A program made the position numbers and the translations under genes. The notes beneath the pieces are model-generated. The model had not been told where the DNA came from. It ran no database searches and saw nothing but the letters and a program-made list of their open reading frames with translations. From Candidatus Aminicenantota bacterium (GTDB lineage: Bacteria > Acidobacteriota > Aminicenantia > UBA2199): a stretch of 12,646 nt of DNA. The stretch covers positions 713,350 through 725,995 of the forward strand of contig CP070627.1 in assembly GCA_020355945.1 (NCBI GenBank). Reading direction: 5' to 3'. Positions 1-6,080 of the stretch are shown piece after piece (within the stretch, counting starts at the first letter, position 1; each line of letters starts with the position of its first letter).

Positions 1-254
1 GGTCACCCGAAGCCCTTCATAATGTCCTGCAAATGCTTTTGCAATATGGTCTTATTTCAGAGAAAAAGGCGCGTAATATCGAACATGAAGAAACATCAAA
101 AAAGACTGGAAAAAAAAGTCGCTGGGCACAGGCTGCGGAAGAAATGTCAGAACAGGGATACCTGAGAGGAAAAGGAGAGGAGTTACTAGAAAGTATTCAT
201 GAATTTCGAAATGACTTTGAAATAAACGATCCTTTTGAAAAAGCAGTTGAATGA
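1..254 (+). CDS. Antitoxin of a type II toxin-antitoxin pair, 5' end missing
   Basis: The reading frame is open from the window edge (first full codon at 3) to TGA at 252-254, so the real start probably lies outside. The first internal ATG is at 33. The visible part, about 83 residues, is highly charged. Its C-terminal half, with RWAQAAEEM, then GEELLESIHEFRNDFE, resembles the toxin-wrapping tail of antitoxins found next to PIN toxins. No DNA-binding fold can be recognised in what is visible. The stop overlaps the toxin start by the four bases ATGA, which indicates translational coupling. The role is inferred from position and tail style: it should bind and inhibit the downstream PIN ribonuclease and perhaps repress the operon. 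I cannot assign an antitoxin family. Confidence 0.6.
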   Translation, partial: SPEALHNVLQMLLQYGLISEKKARNIEHEETSKKTGKKSRWAQAAEEMSEQGYLRGKGEELLESIHEFRNDFEINDPFEKAVE

Positions 255-721
255 CCAAATACCTATTAGATACAAACATACCAGTCTATTTGGAAGACCC
301 CGATTCTCCCTTTCACCGTCCAGTGAAGGAGAGGCTCCAACAGCTTCGAGATGAAGATCAGGTTTTTGTTTCAGTGTTAAGCCTGTATGAACTCTACTAT
401 GCAGTGGCCTTAAGGAAGAAGGAAGGCAGAGAACAATTCGCTGCTCATACGCTCCTGGTTATTGAAGAAATTAAAAAACACTTTAAAGTTCTTCCTCTTC
501 GTGGAAAAGATGCCTCTATTTTTGGGGAAATAAAAGCTCTGTATAAAGAGCGATCTAAGGAAAAGGAAGAAAAACAAACGATTAAAAAGCATGATGTTGA
601 TTTTATTCTTGCCAGCACTGCGATTGAATACGACTTGATTGTAGTAAGCAATGACGATATTTTTCAAAAAATAAAAGAATTATTCCCTAAACTCCAGGTT
701 GAAAATTGGGCAAGAATTTAA
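251..721 (+). CDS. PIN-domain toxin, VapC-like ribonuclease
   Basis: A 156-residue protein with the layout of a PIN domain. The N-terminal strand MTKYLLDTN carries Asp7. Glu47 lies in the SLYELYYA helix, Asp117 in HDVDFILASTA, and Asp135 in VVSNDD. These four acidic residues match the metal-binding set of PIN nucleases. It is slightly longer than a typical VapC (about 130-140 residues) because of a Lys/Glu-rich stretch around residues 99-113. VapC-type toxins are Mg2+/Mn2+-dependent RNases that cut tRNA or rRNA and arrest growth; the RNA target cannot be predicted here. The start codon overlaps the antitoxin stop (ATGA), the usual TA operon structure. Confidence is high for the fold and lower for toxicity. 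Confidence 0.85.
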   Translation: MTKYLLDTNIPVYLEDPDSPFHRPVKERLQQLRDEDQVFVSVLSLYELYYAVALRKKEGREQFAAHTLLVIEEIKKHFKVLPLRGKDASIFGEIKALYKERSKEKEEKQTIKKHDVDFILASTAIEYDLIVVSNDDIFQKIKELFPKLQVENWARI

Positions 722-761
722 AAATTTTCCCTGCCAGATCAATTTTTTGAATTCCCAATGC

Positions 762-799
762 CGGGGTTCAAAGATGCGATTTTGCATGTCCCCGCTTTT
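762..799 (+). terminator. Possible weak terminator after the toxin gene
   Basis: CGGGG (762-766) can pair with CCCCG (790-794), with an inner ATGC/GCAT pairing (774-777 with 784-787). A CTTTT follows at 795-799, and further T-rich sequence comes after that. The stem is interrupted, so this is only a candidate. Confidence 0.35.
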
Positions 800-818
800 G
801 CGCTTTTCCGCTTTTTTT

Positions 819-873
819 GCCACGGATTTATACGGCCTTTCACGGACTTTGTTTGTCCGTGTTCGTCCGTGGC
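819..873. repeat. Nested palindromic CACGGA intergenic element
   Basis: The outer arms GCCACGGA (819-826) and TCCGTGGC (866-873) are perfect inverted repeats. Inside them CACGGAC (841-847) and GTCCGTG (855-861) form a second perfect stem with a 7-nt loop. The core word CACGGA/TCCGTG occurs four times in 55 bp. The sequence looks like a dispersed non-coding element rather than a gene; apparent reading frames through it are not credible. Related-looking words occur at 3285 and 5576. Confidence 0.6.
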
Positions 874-907
874 TAAAACTCGAATTGCTGTTTCACTATT
901 TTGTCAA

Positions 908-936
908 TTGCAAAAAATGGTGTTTATGAATATAAT
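908..936 (+). promoter_or_regulatory. Sigma-70-type promoter for the FAD oxidoreductase
   Basis: TTGCAA (908-913), a 17-nt spacer and a perfect TATAAT (931-936). The expected transcription start near 943 leaves a leader of about 17 nt before the ATG at 960. Confidence 0.6.
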
Positions 937-959
937 GAATTTTTTACGAGTAAAGCGCC

Positions 960-2132
960 ATGAAAGAAAATATGTATGATGTGATTATCGTGGGTGGTGG
1001 TATCATGGGATGCACCGCCGCATATTATCTCATCACCGGTGATGATCAGCTCAACATCGCTGTGATTGAAAGGGATCCCACCTATTCTCAAGCGTCAACC
1101 ACCCTGTCCATGGCCAATGTCCGCATTCAATTCAGTCTACAAGAGAACATCCAAATTTCCCAATATGCCAGTGAAACCTTTGAGACCTTCGCTGACGTGA
1201 TGGCGGTGGAGGGAATAAAGCCTGGTATTGATTATCGACGTGAGGGGAATCTTTTCATGGTAAAAAAAGAAGACCGAAAAGCAGCCCAAAATGCCCTATC
1301 TCTTCAAAAACATCTGGGCTGCCCGGTGGAATGGTGGTCTATAGAGACCATCAAACAGCATTTTCCTCTATATCAACCCGGTGGGCTGGCAGGTGGAACA
1401 TTCGGGCCGGCCGATGGTCACCTGGACCCCTATTCCCTGCTGATGGGCTATAAAAAAAAAGCTAAAACGTTGGGAGTAACCTTTATTAGCGATGAAGTTT
1501 CAGAAATTACCAGGAATTTCCATCAAGTTACAGGGGTAAAACTAACCGCAAAAAAACCTCTTGGGGCAGGGATGGTGATTAACTGTGCCGGTGCCTGGGC
1601 TGCACCAGTGGCCCTGACTGCTGGCGTGAAACTGCCAATCAGACCACGTAAAAGGCAGGTTTTTGTACTGGATACTGCAGTGAAACCGGAGGGTCCACTT
1701 CCCCTGACCATTCTTCCTTCAGGACTTTATTTCCGCACCGATACCGGCGGACAAATACTCTTAGGAAAATCAACGGATGATGACCCCGCGGCATTCGACT
1801 TTACCTGGGACCAGGAACGATTCATAGACCATTTATGGCTGGAATTGGTAACTTTTGTGCCTCTATTTGATCGGCTTAAACTGGTTCGCGGCTGGGCCGG
1901 ACTTTATGCGGAAAATACCTTTGACGGAAATGCCATACTGGGTGAATGGCCGGAGTGCAAAGGCTTTTACCTGGCTAACGGGTTCTCCGGACATGGACTG
2001 CAGCAAGCACCGGCAGTGGGCCGATACCTATCCGAACTGATCTTCCAACAAAAACCAATGCTTGATCTCTCAATTTTTAACCCCCAACGTATTCTCGATA
2101 ATAAACCTCTAAGTGAAACAGGATTGGTTTAG
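960..2132 (+). CDS. FAD-dependent oxidoreductase, DAO family (sarcosine oxidase beta/FOXRED1-like)
   Basis: A 390-residue flavoprotein. An N-terminal Rossmann strand has the dinucleotide motif G12-G13-G14-x-x-G17 (VIIVGGGIMG), with Glu37 (VIERDP) placed to bind the adenosine ribose. Other family marks are NVRIQFS (53-59), DGHLDPYSL (152-160), INCAGAW (207-213), and the C-terminal FAD-binding segment GFSGHGLQQAPAVGR (341-355). The length is normal for the family. Members oxidise secondary or primary amines of small amino acids such as sarcosine, glycine, proline or D-amino acids, passing electrons to O2 or a carrier. The substrate cannot be told from the sequence, and no partner subunits lie nearby, so it appears monocistronic. 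The ATG at 960 was chosen because it keeps a full first strand and fits the promoter; the ATG at 972 (Met5) is possible. No strong Shine-Dalgarno sequence is visible. It ends just before a strong terminator. Confidence 0.88.
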   Translation: MKENMYDVIIVGGGIMGCTAAYYLITGDDQLNIAVIERDPTYSQASTTLSMANVRIQFSLQENIQISQYASETFETFADVMAVEGIKPGIDYRREGNLFMVKKEDRKAAQNALSLQKHLGCPVEWWSIETIKQHFPLYQPGGLAGGTFGPADGHLDPYSLLMGYKKKAKTLGVTFISDEVSEITRNFHQVTGVKLTAKKPLGAGMVINCAGAWAAPVALTAGVKLPIRPRKRQVFVLDTAVKPEGPLPLTILPSGLYFRTDTGGQILLGKSTDDDPAAFDFTWDQERFIDHLWLELVTFVPLFDRLKLVRGWAGLYAENTFDGNAILGEWPECKGFYLANGFSGHGLQQAPAVGRYLSELIFQQKPMLDLSIFNPQRILDNKPLSETGLV

Positions 2133-2135
2133 GGT

Positions 2136-2184
2136 TTAGGAACAGGACAGGTCACCGCGTTCCCTGTCCTGTCCCTAAGTTTTT
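2136..2184 (+). terminator. Strong intrinsic terminator of the oxidoreductase gene
   Basis: TTAGGAACAGGACAGG (2136-2151) pairs with CCTGTCCTGTCCCTAA (2163-2178) at 15 of 16 positions across an 11-nt loop. It is followed by a run of five T at 2180-2184. It lies 3 bp past the oxidoreductase stop. No A-run precedes the left arm, so it is not obviously a terminator for the convergent PDZ gene. Confidence 0.85.
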
Positions 2185-2209
2185 CATCCTATTCCCTATT
2201 CCTGGTGGG

Positions 2210-3190
2210 TTAAATATCCTCGATATCTTCCGATTTTTCATGCACTTTATGAAGTTTGTGCTTTACTTTCTTCATTTTCTCTTTTACTTTCTCCAATTTT
2301 TCTTTCATTTTTTCATCAATTTTTTCCTTTATAATGATATCACATTCTTCGGCATCCGGGGTATAAATGTGAAACTCAGGAATTTCAAAGTGAAGGTCTT
2401 TAATACCTTTCAGGATTTTGATTCGATGGTGCCCCGCTCTCTTATCCAGCTCGGCATTGACTGTTTTTTTCTTCTTATGACGGAGGATTTCGATATCGAC
2501 TTTATCGCCTTTTTCCAGGTCTGAAAGAATTTTAGTGACATCTTTAGGGTTTGAAATATCTTTGCCATTGAATTTGACAATCACATCCCCGCCTTTTAGA
2601 CCGGCTTTTTCTGCCGGGGTATCTTTTTCAACCTTGAGAATGAGTGCGCCGCCGTCCTTTTTCACGCTAAAGTATTCAGCCAGGTCATTGTTCAACTCTT
2701 GCAAATGCACACCCAGGTATGCGCCGCCGGAGATAACAACATACCCTTTTCTGCCTTTATCTTTCCAGTCAAAATCAAAGGATTTTAATTTCAGCTTTCC
2801 CAGGGTGACTGTGAGTTCTTTTTCTTTGCCATCGCGGACCAGTTTGATTTTTGCTTTGGTTCCCGGTTGGCAATCGCGGACCGCATCCACCAAATCAGGG
2901 GTCCTGCGGATTTTTTCGTCATTGAAGTACTGGATCACATCGTATTTTTTAATACCTGCTTTTTCAGCAGCTTCTCCTTTTACTAATTTGATGACCAGCA
3001 CACCAAATTTGACGCCGAACTCTTCCTTTTCCTCTTTGGACAGCGTCTCAATATTGACGCCCAGGTAGCCTTTGTCCGAATCTTTACCGGCTGCCAGGTA
3101 TGAGGCGGCTCCGGCCAGCAATAGGCTCAGTACCAAAACCAGGCCTGTCACCATTCCTTTTCTTGAAACAAATCTTTTAAAATGTGTCAT
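2210..3190 (-). CDS. Signal-anchored tandem PDZ-domain protein without protease domain
   Basis: A 326-residue protein. Residues 1-12 are basic and 13-34 are hydrophobic (MVTGLVLVLSLLLAGAASYL), giving a signal peptide or an N-terminal membrane anchor. PDZ1 spans about 42-130, starting with the carboxylate-binding loop GYLGV and including the AEKAGIKKYDVI turn. PDZ2 spans about 157-247, with AYLGV and the conserved AEKAGLKGGDVIVKFNGK. The remaining ~75 residues are strongly charged, and 286-316 (Lys/Glu-rich) look like a coiled coil. The pair resembles the PDZ half of DegP/HtrA, but there is no trypsin-like domain or catalytic triad. A role as periplasmic adaptor or chaperone is an inference. 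A strong AAGGAGG (3202-3196) 5 nt upstream fixes the start. It is convergent with the oxidoreductase and divergent from the MORN-hydrolase. No promoter stands out. Confidence 0.85.
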   Translation of the reverse strand: MTHFKRFVSRKGMVTGLVLVLSLLLAGAASYLAAGKDSDKGYLGVNIETLSKEEKEEFGVKFGVLVIKLVKGEAAEKAGIKKYDVIQYFNDEKIRRTPDLVDAVRDCQPGTKAKIKLVRDGKEKELTVTLGKLKLKSFDFDWKDKGRKGYVVISGGAYLGVHLQELNNDLAEYFSVKKDGGALILKVEKDTPAEKAGLKGGDVIVKFNGKDISNPKDVTKILSDLEKGDKVDIEILRHKKKKTVNAELDKRAGHHRIKILKGIKDLHFEIPEFHIYTPDAEECDIIIKEKIDEKMKEKLEKVKEKMKKVKHKLHKVHEKSEDIEDI

Positions 3191-3284
3191 AAATACCTCC
3201 TTAGTTTTTTTATCGTTTCATTTTCATTTTTCATACCTCTAAGATGCAGCATTTTAAAAAAAAGTTTCATTGGTTAATTTTTTT

Positions 3285-3316
3285 GCCACAGAGAACACAG
3301 AGAGCACAGAGGCAAA
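3285..3316. repeat. CACAGAG 9-bp-period intergenic element
   Basis: CACAGAG occurs three times at exact 9-bp spacing (3287, 3296, 3305). It is preceded by GCCACAGAG and followed by GGCAAA in an otherwise A/T-rich divergent intergenic region. It is similar in style to the CACGGA element at 819-873. Confidence 0.5.
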
Positions 3317-3337
3317 AGAAAAAATAGAAGAAAAAAA

Positions 3338-3368
3338 TTGCTATTTTTTTTTATTTATGGTATATAAA
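3338..3368 (+). promoter_or_regulatory. Candidate promoter for the MORN-hydrolase gene
   Basis: TTGCTA (3338-3343) lies 17 nt before TATATA (3361-3366), which overlaps TATAAA (3363-3368). This is a reasonable but low-complexity match in an A/T-rich stretch. It would give a leader of roughly 60 nt. Confidence 0.4.
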
Positions 3369-3432
3369 ATTCTCTAGAGGTTTTTTGTGTCCCTTGATGT
3401 AACTTTGGGGCTAAAAATGTAAGGAGGTGACA

Positions 3433-5508
3433 ATGAGAATGAGAAAGTTAATTATCCCGGTTGTTTTATTTTTATTGGCATTTTTGGCTTGTTCAAATCA
3501 TTCAAAAACAGATGAAAGAATTGCATACTATTATAACGGGAAAAAAATTTCCGAGAAAAAATTCCTGGATAACGGAAAAAGCGGGAAAATTATAACCTAT
3601 TATGAAAACGGCAATATCAAAAGTGAAGAAAAATATGTGCAGGGAAAACCGGAAGGGATATGGATGGAGTGGTATAAAAATGGAAACAAACAATATGAAC
3701 TGGAACATAAAAACGGACGGATACAAGGCCGATTCACCTGCTGGTATGAAAACGGGAAGAAAAAACGGGAATCCGCCTGGAAAGATGGCAAAAGACATGG
3801 TAAAGATACTTATTGGTATCAGAATGGGAACAAAGGTTTTGAAAAGCAATATAAAACCGGTCAACGCCAGGGGCAGTGGACCGCCTGGTTTCCCAACGGT
3901 AAGAAAAAAGGGGAAGGAAGCTTTAGCGATGGTTGCGGTGAATGGGTGGAGTACTACCAAAGCGGGCAAAAAAAATATAAAGAAGAACGAAAAGACGGGA
4001 ACCTGCATGGTAAAAGGATAGAATGGTATGCAAACGGCAATAGCAAAAGTGAAGAAGAATATTGGCAAGACAGGCCGCAGGGAAAGTGGATAAAATGGTA
4101 TGAAAAGGGGAATAAAAAAGAGGAAACCGGTTTCCAAAACGCGATGCGGCACGGCAACTGGCGCGGATGGTATGAAAATGGTCAAAAAAAATTTGCATGC
4201 CAATTTCAAAACAATATGCGGCAGGGCAAGTGGCTGCAATGGTACAAAAATGGGAAACCAAAAGGCTCAGGAGAATTTGATAAAGGCACCGGCACCTGGG
4301 TGCAGCTCTATGAAAACGGGAATAAAAAACTCCAGGAGAATTGGCAGCAGGGCCAGAGACAGGGTAAATGGACGGGGTGGGACCCTCAAGGCCGTTTAAT
4401 TAGAGAAGAAACCTGGGAAAACAACCAACTGGTAAAAATAATCAATACGAAAAACAAAAAAATCCACAGTTTAAAGGATACCATGGACCGGATAGTTGAA
4501 GAGTTTACCAACCCGGATTTCCCGGTAGGTGTGATCATTGGCGTCATTAAAAACGGGGAAAAACATGCGTTCTCATATGGGAAGAAATCAGTCAATAAGG
4601 CTGACAGTGATGCACCGGATGGGGACACGATTTTTGAAATCGGTTCCATTACCAAGACCTTTACCACTACGATTTTGGCTGACATGGCTTCAAAGGGTGA
4701 AATCAAGTTGTATGAGAAGGTTCAAGACTATTTGCCCGGACATGTGACCCTGCCCACCTACCAGGGCAAGGCGATCAATTTTCGTCACCTGGCAGCTCAT
4801 TGTTCTTCTCTTCCCAATATGCCGGACAATTTGGAGGAGGCAATATTGGACCCTGATGACCCGTTTGTCTCCTATTTGAAATACGATTTATATAATTTCC
4901 TGGATCGATGTTCCCTTCGTTATCCCATTGGCAGCCGCGGTGAATACTCGAATATTGGTGTGGGTTTGCTGGGGCATGTCCTGGGGCGAATCAATCATAC
5001 CACCTATGAGAATTTACTCAGACAAAGACTTTTGACAGTTTTGGCCATGGATAACACCTCACTGTTTTTAACCGGGAAACAGAAAGCCAACCTGGCTTAC
5101 GGGCACAACCCGGAGGGGGAGGTGACTGCCAATTGGAATCTCAGCGATTGTCTTCAAGGTTCCGGGGCTATTAAATCATCTTTGAATGATATGTTCAAAT
5201 ACCTGGAGGCCAATATGGGATTAATAGACACACCGCTGCGGCATGCCATGGAATTTGCTCAGCAGCCGGTCATCAAGACTGTTTGGGGTGATTATAATGC
5301 ATTGGGATGGGGAATTGAAACCTTGCCCAATGGTGAAAAAATGGTCTGGCACAATGGTGGAACTGCGGGTTATCGGGCGTTTATAGGGTTTATCCAGCGG
5401 TTAAAGCTGGGGGTGATTGTTTTGTCCAATTTCAGGGATACAGACATGGATGCGATTGGCAGGAACGTGTTAAGAATAATTCACCCTATGGCGGAAGGGC
5501 CCCATTAG
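3433..5508 (+). CDS. MORN_2-repeat / beta-lactamase-fold serine hydrolase fusion, probable lipoprotein
   Basis: 691 residues from ATG 3433. An upstream in-frame GTG at 3427 lies inside the AAGGAGG ribosome site (3421-3427) and is rejected. The N-terminus has a hydrophobic signal ending LLAFLAC, with Cys20 a likely but non-canonical lipidation site. Residues 30-336 form 13 repeats of about 24 residues, consensus W-Y-x-N-G-x-K-K then G-x-x-x-G-x-W, as in the YwqK/MORN_2 family; repeats 6 and 11 have only 22 residues. Residues ~346-691 are a class C beta-lactamase/DD-peptidase-like domain. It has catalytic S405-I-T-K408 (SxxK), Y505-S-N (YxN) and H640-N-G-G (in place of KTG). Such hydrolases act on peptides, esters or cell-wall substrates; the true substrate is unknown. 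The long basic, aromatic repeat may position the enzyme at the envelope or bind a partner. It has its own terminator and is probably monocistronic. Confidence 0.85.
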   Translation: MRMRKLIIPVVLFLLAFLACSNHSKTDERIAYYYNGKKISEKKFLDNGKSGKIITYYENGNIKSEEKYVQGKPEGIWMEWYKNGNKQYELEHKNGRIQGRFTCWYENGKKKRESAWKDGKRHGKDTYWYQNGNKGFEKQYKTGQRQGQWTAWFPNGKKKGEGSFSDGCGEWVEYYQSGQKKYKEERKDGNLHGKRIEWYANGNSKSEEEYWQDRPQGKWIKWYEKGNKKEETGFQNAMRHGNWRGWYENGQKKFACQFQNNMRQGKWLQWYKNGKPKGSGEFDKGTGTWVQLYENGNKKLQENWQQGQRQGKWTGWDPQGRLIREETWENNQLVKIINTKNKKIHSLKDTMDRIVEEFTNPDFPVGVIIGVIKNGEKHAFSYGKKSVNKADSDAPDGDTIFEIGSITKTFTTTILADMASKGEIKLYEKVQDYLPGHVTLPTYQGKAINFRHLAAHCSSLPNMPDNLEEAILDPDDPFVSYLKYDLYNFLDRCSLRYPIGSRGEYSNIGVGLLGHVLGRINHTTYENLLRQRLLTVLAMDNTSLFLTGKQKANLAYGHNPEGEVTANWNLSDCLQGSGAIKSSLNDMFKYLEANMGLIDTPLRHAMEFAQQPVIKTVWGDYNALGWGIETLPNGEKMVWHNGGTAGYRAFIGFIQRLKLGVIVLSNFRDTDMDAIGRNVLRIIHPMAEGPH
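3520..4440 (+). repeat. Thirteen tandem ~72-bp coding repeats (MORN_2 array)
   Basis: The DNA encodes 13 consecutive ~24-residue units beginning with an aromatic pair and NG (YYENG, WYKNG, WYENG and so on). Units 6 and 11 are two residues shorter (sequences like KKGEGSFSDGCGEW and PKGSGEFDKGTGTW) and lie exactly five units apart. This suggests an older duplication of a five-unit block. The first and last units are the most diverged. Confidence 0.8.
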
Positions 5509-5523
5509 AAAGTCTTGCAGGGG

Positions 5524-5564
5524 GCCAGGGGAAAAAATTAAGGCCACTGACCCCGGGCTTTTTT
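5524..5564 (+). terminator. Intrinsic terminator of the MORN-hydrolase gene
   Basis: GCCAGGGG (5524-5531) pairs with CCCCGGGC (5551-5558) with one mismatch, around a 19-nt loop. Six T follow at 5559-5564. It starts 15 bp after the stop codon. The minus-strand operon arriving from the other side has no comparable T-run. Confidence 0.7.
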
Positions 5565-5575
5565 CCTCTTTTTCA

Positions 5576-5587
5576 GCCACAGATTTA
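5576..5587. repeat. Short GCCACAGATTTA element remnant
   Basis: GCCACAGATTTA matches GCCACGGATTTA at 819-830 in 11 of 12 bases. It lies between two convergent genes. It may be a remnant of the same dispersed element family. Confidence 0.35.
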
Positions 5588-5606
5588 CATAATTTTCAAG
5601 GATTTT

Positions 5607-6080
5607 TTATTCACCATACGGCAATCTTTCCGGCCGCTTTTCAGCTCTGACCCTGAACCCCGGAAAATGAGCCAGGTCGTAAATAAAATCATCATCCAGG
5701 CTCAAAGCATATTTCCTGTGCGAAAGCAGCACAACCGGGATATGGTCATGGTCTTCCTTATTGGATCGCAGGTTTTTAACTATTTTTTTGGTGAAATATT
5801 CACGTTGGAATTCTTTAATTTCAATATTGGTTATTTTTATTAATCGTCCTTCCCTGGTCAATTTATCAATAATACTGGGCATACTTGTATTTGATGGAGA
5901 ATGTGAAGCTGTACTGAGATATTCAAGCAATAATTTTTTAGAAACAGTCAAATAAGCATTTTCAAATGAATCTTCCGGGTTGAATTTCATCAACCACTGA
6001 ACCAGTTTTTTGTATTCCACATCCATGGGGTTGATAAAGTTCTTGGCAATATTATTATCAATGAAAATATCTTTTTTCAT
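5607..6080 (-). CDS. PIN-like putative nuclease, partner of the upstream ATPase
   Basis: 157 residues that I cannot place in a named family, but the acidic pattern is PIN-like. The first strand is KKDIFIDNN with Asp8. Glu53 sits in a helix (KLLLEYLST). A cluster NKEDHDHIPVVLLSHRKYA (107-125) with Asp110/Asp112 resembles the PIN 'NDAHVLALAL' helix. It is followed by the strand ALSLDDDF with Asp129-131. The start ATG at 6080 overlaps the ATPase stop (ATGA), so the two are translationally coupled, with GGAGA immediately upstream. The likely role, by inference, is an RNase or DNase effector controlled by the ATPase. A plain toxin without ATPase control is the alternative. The middle is AT-rich (about 28-32% GC at 5761-5880) against about 48% at 5641-5700. 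Confidence 0.6.
   Translation of the reverse strand: MKKDIFIDNNIAKNFINPMDVEYKKLVQWLMKFNPEDSFENAYLTVSKKLLLEYLSTASHSPSNTSMPSIIDKLTREGRLIKITNIEIKEFQREYFTKKIVKNLRSNKEDHDHIPVVLLSHRKYALSLDDDFIYDLAHFPGFRVRAEKRPERLPYGE

Noticed and set aside
699..979. Two small plus-strand frames across 699-979
   Set aside because: They run through the palindromic CACGGA element and the promoter of the oxidoreductase, and their products are Cys/Phe-rich with no family resemblance.
2535..3068. 177-codon plus-strand frame opposite the PDZ gene
   Set aside because: The PDZ frame on the minus strand has clear domains and a strong ribosome site. The opposite frame is Ser/Phe-rich with no recognisable motif.
3427..3429. 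GTG as start of the MORN-hydrolase
   Set aside because: The G at 3427 is part of the AAGGAGG ribosome site; the ATG at 3433 lies at the right distance (5 nt).
3502..4239. Long minus-strand open frame (245 codons) rich in Phe, Pro and Ile
   Set aside because: It is the complement of the MORN repeat array. Periodic Lys/Tyr/Asn-Gly codons on the plus strand avoid stops on the other strand. It has no ribosome site and a repetitive, hydrophobic, implausible product.
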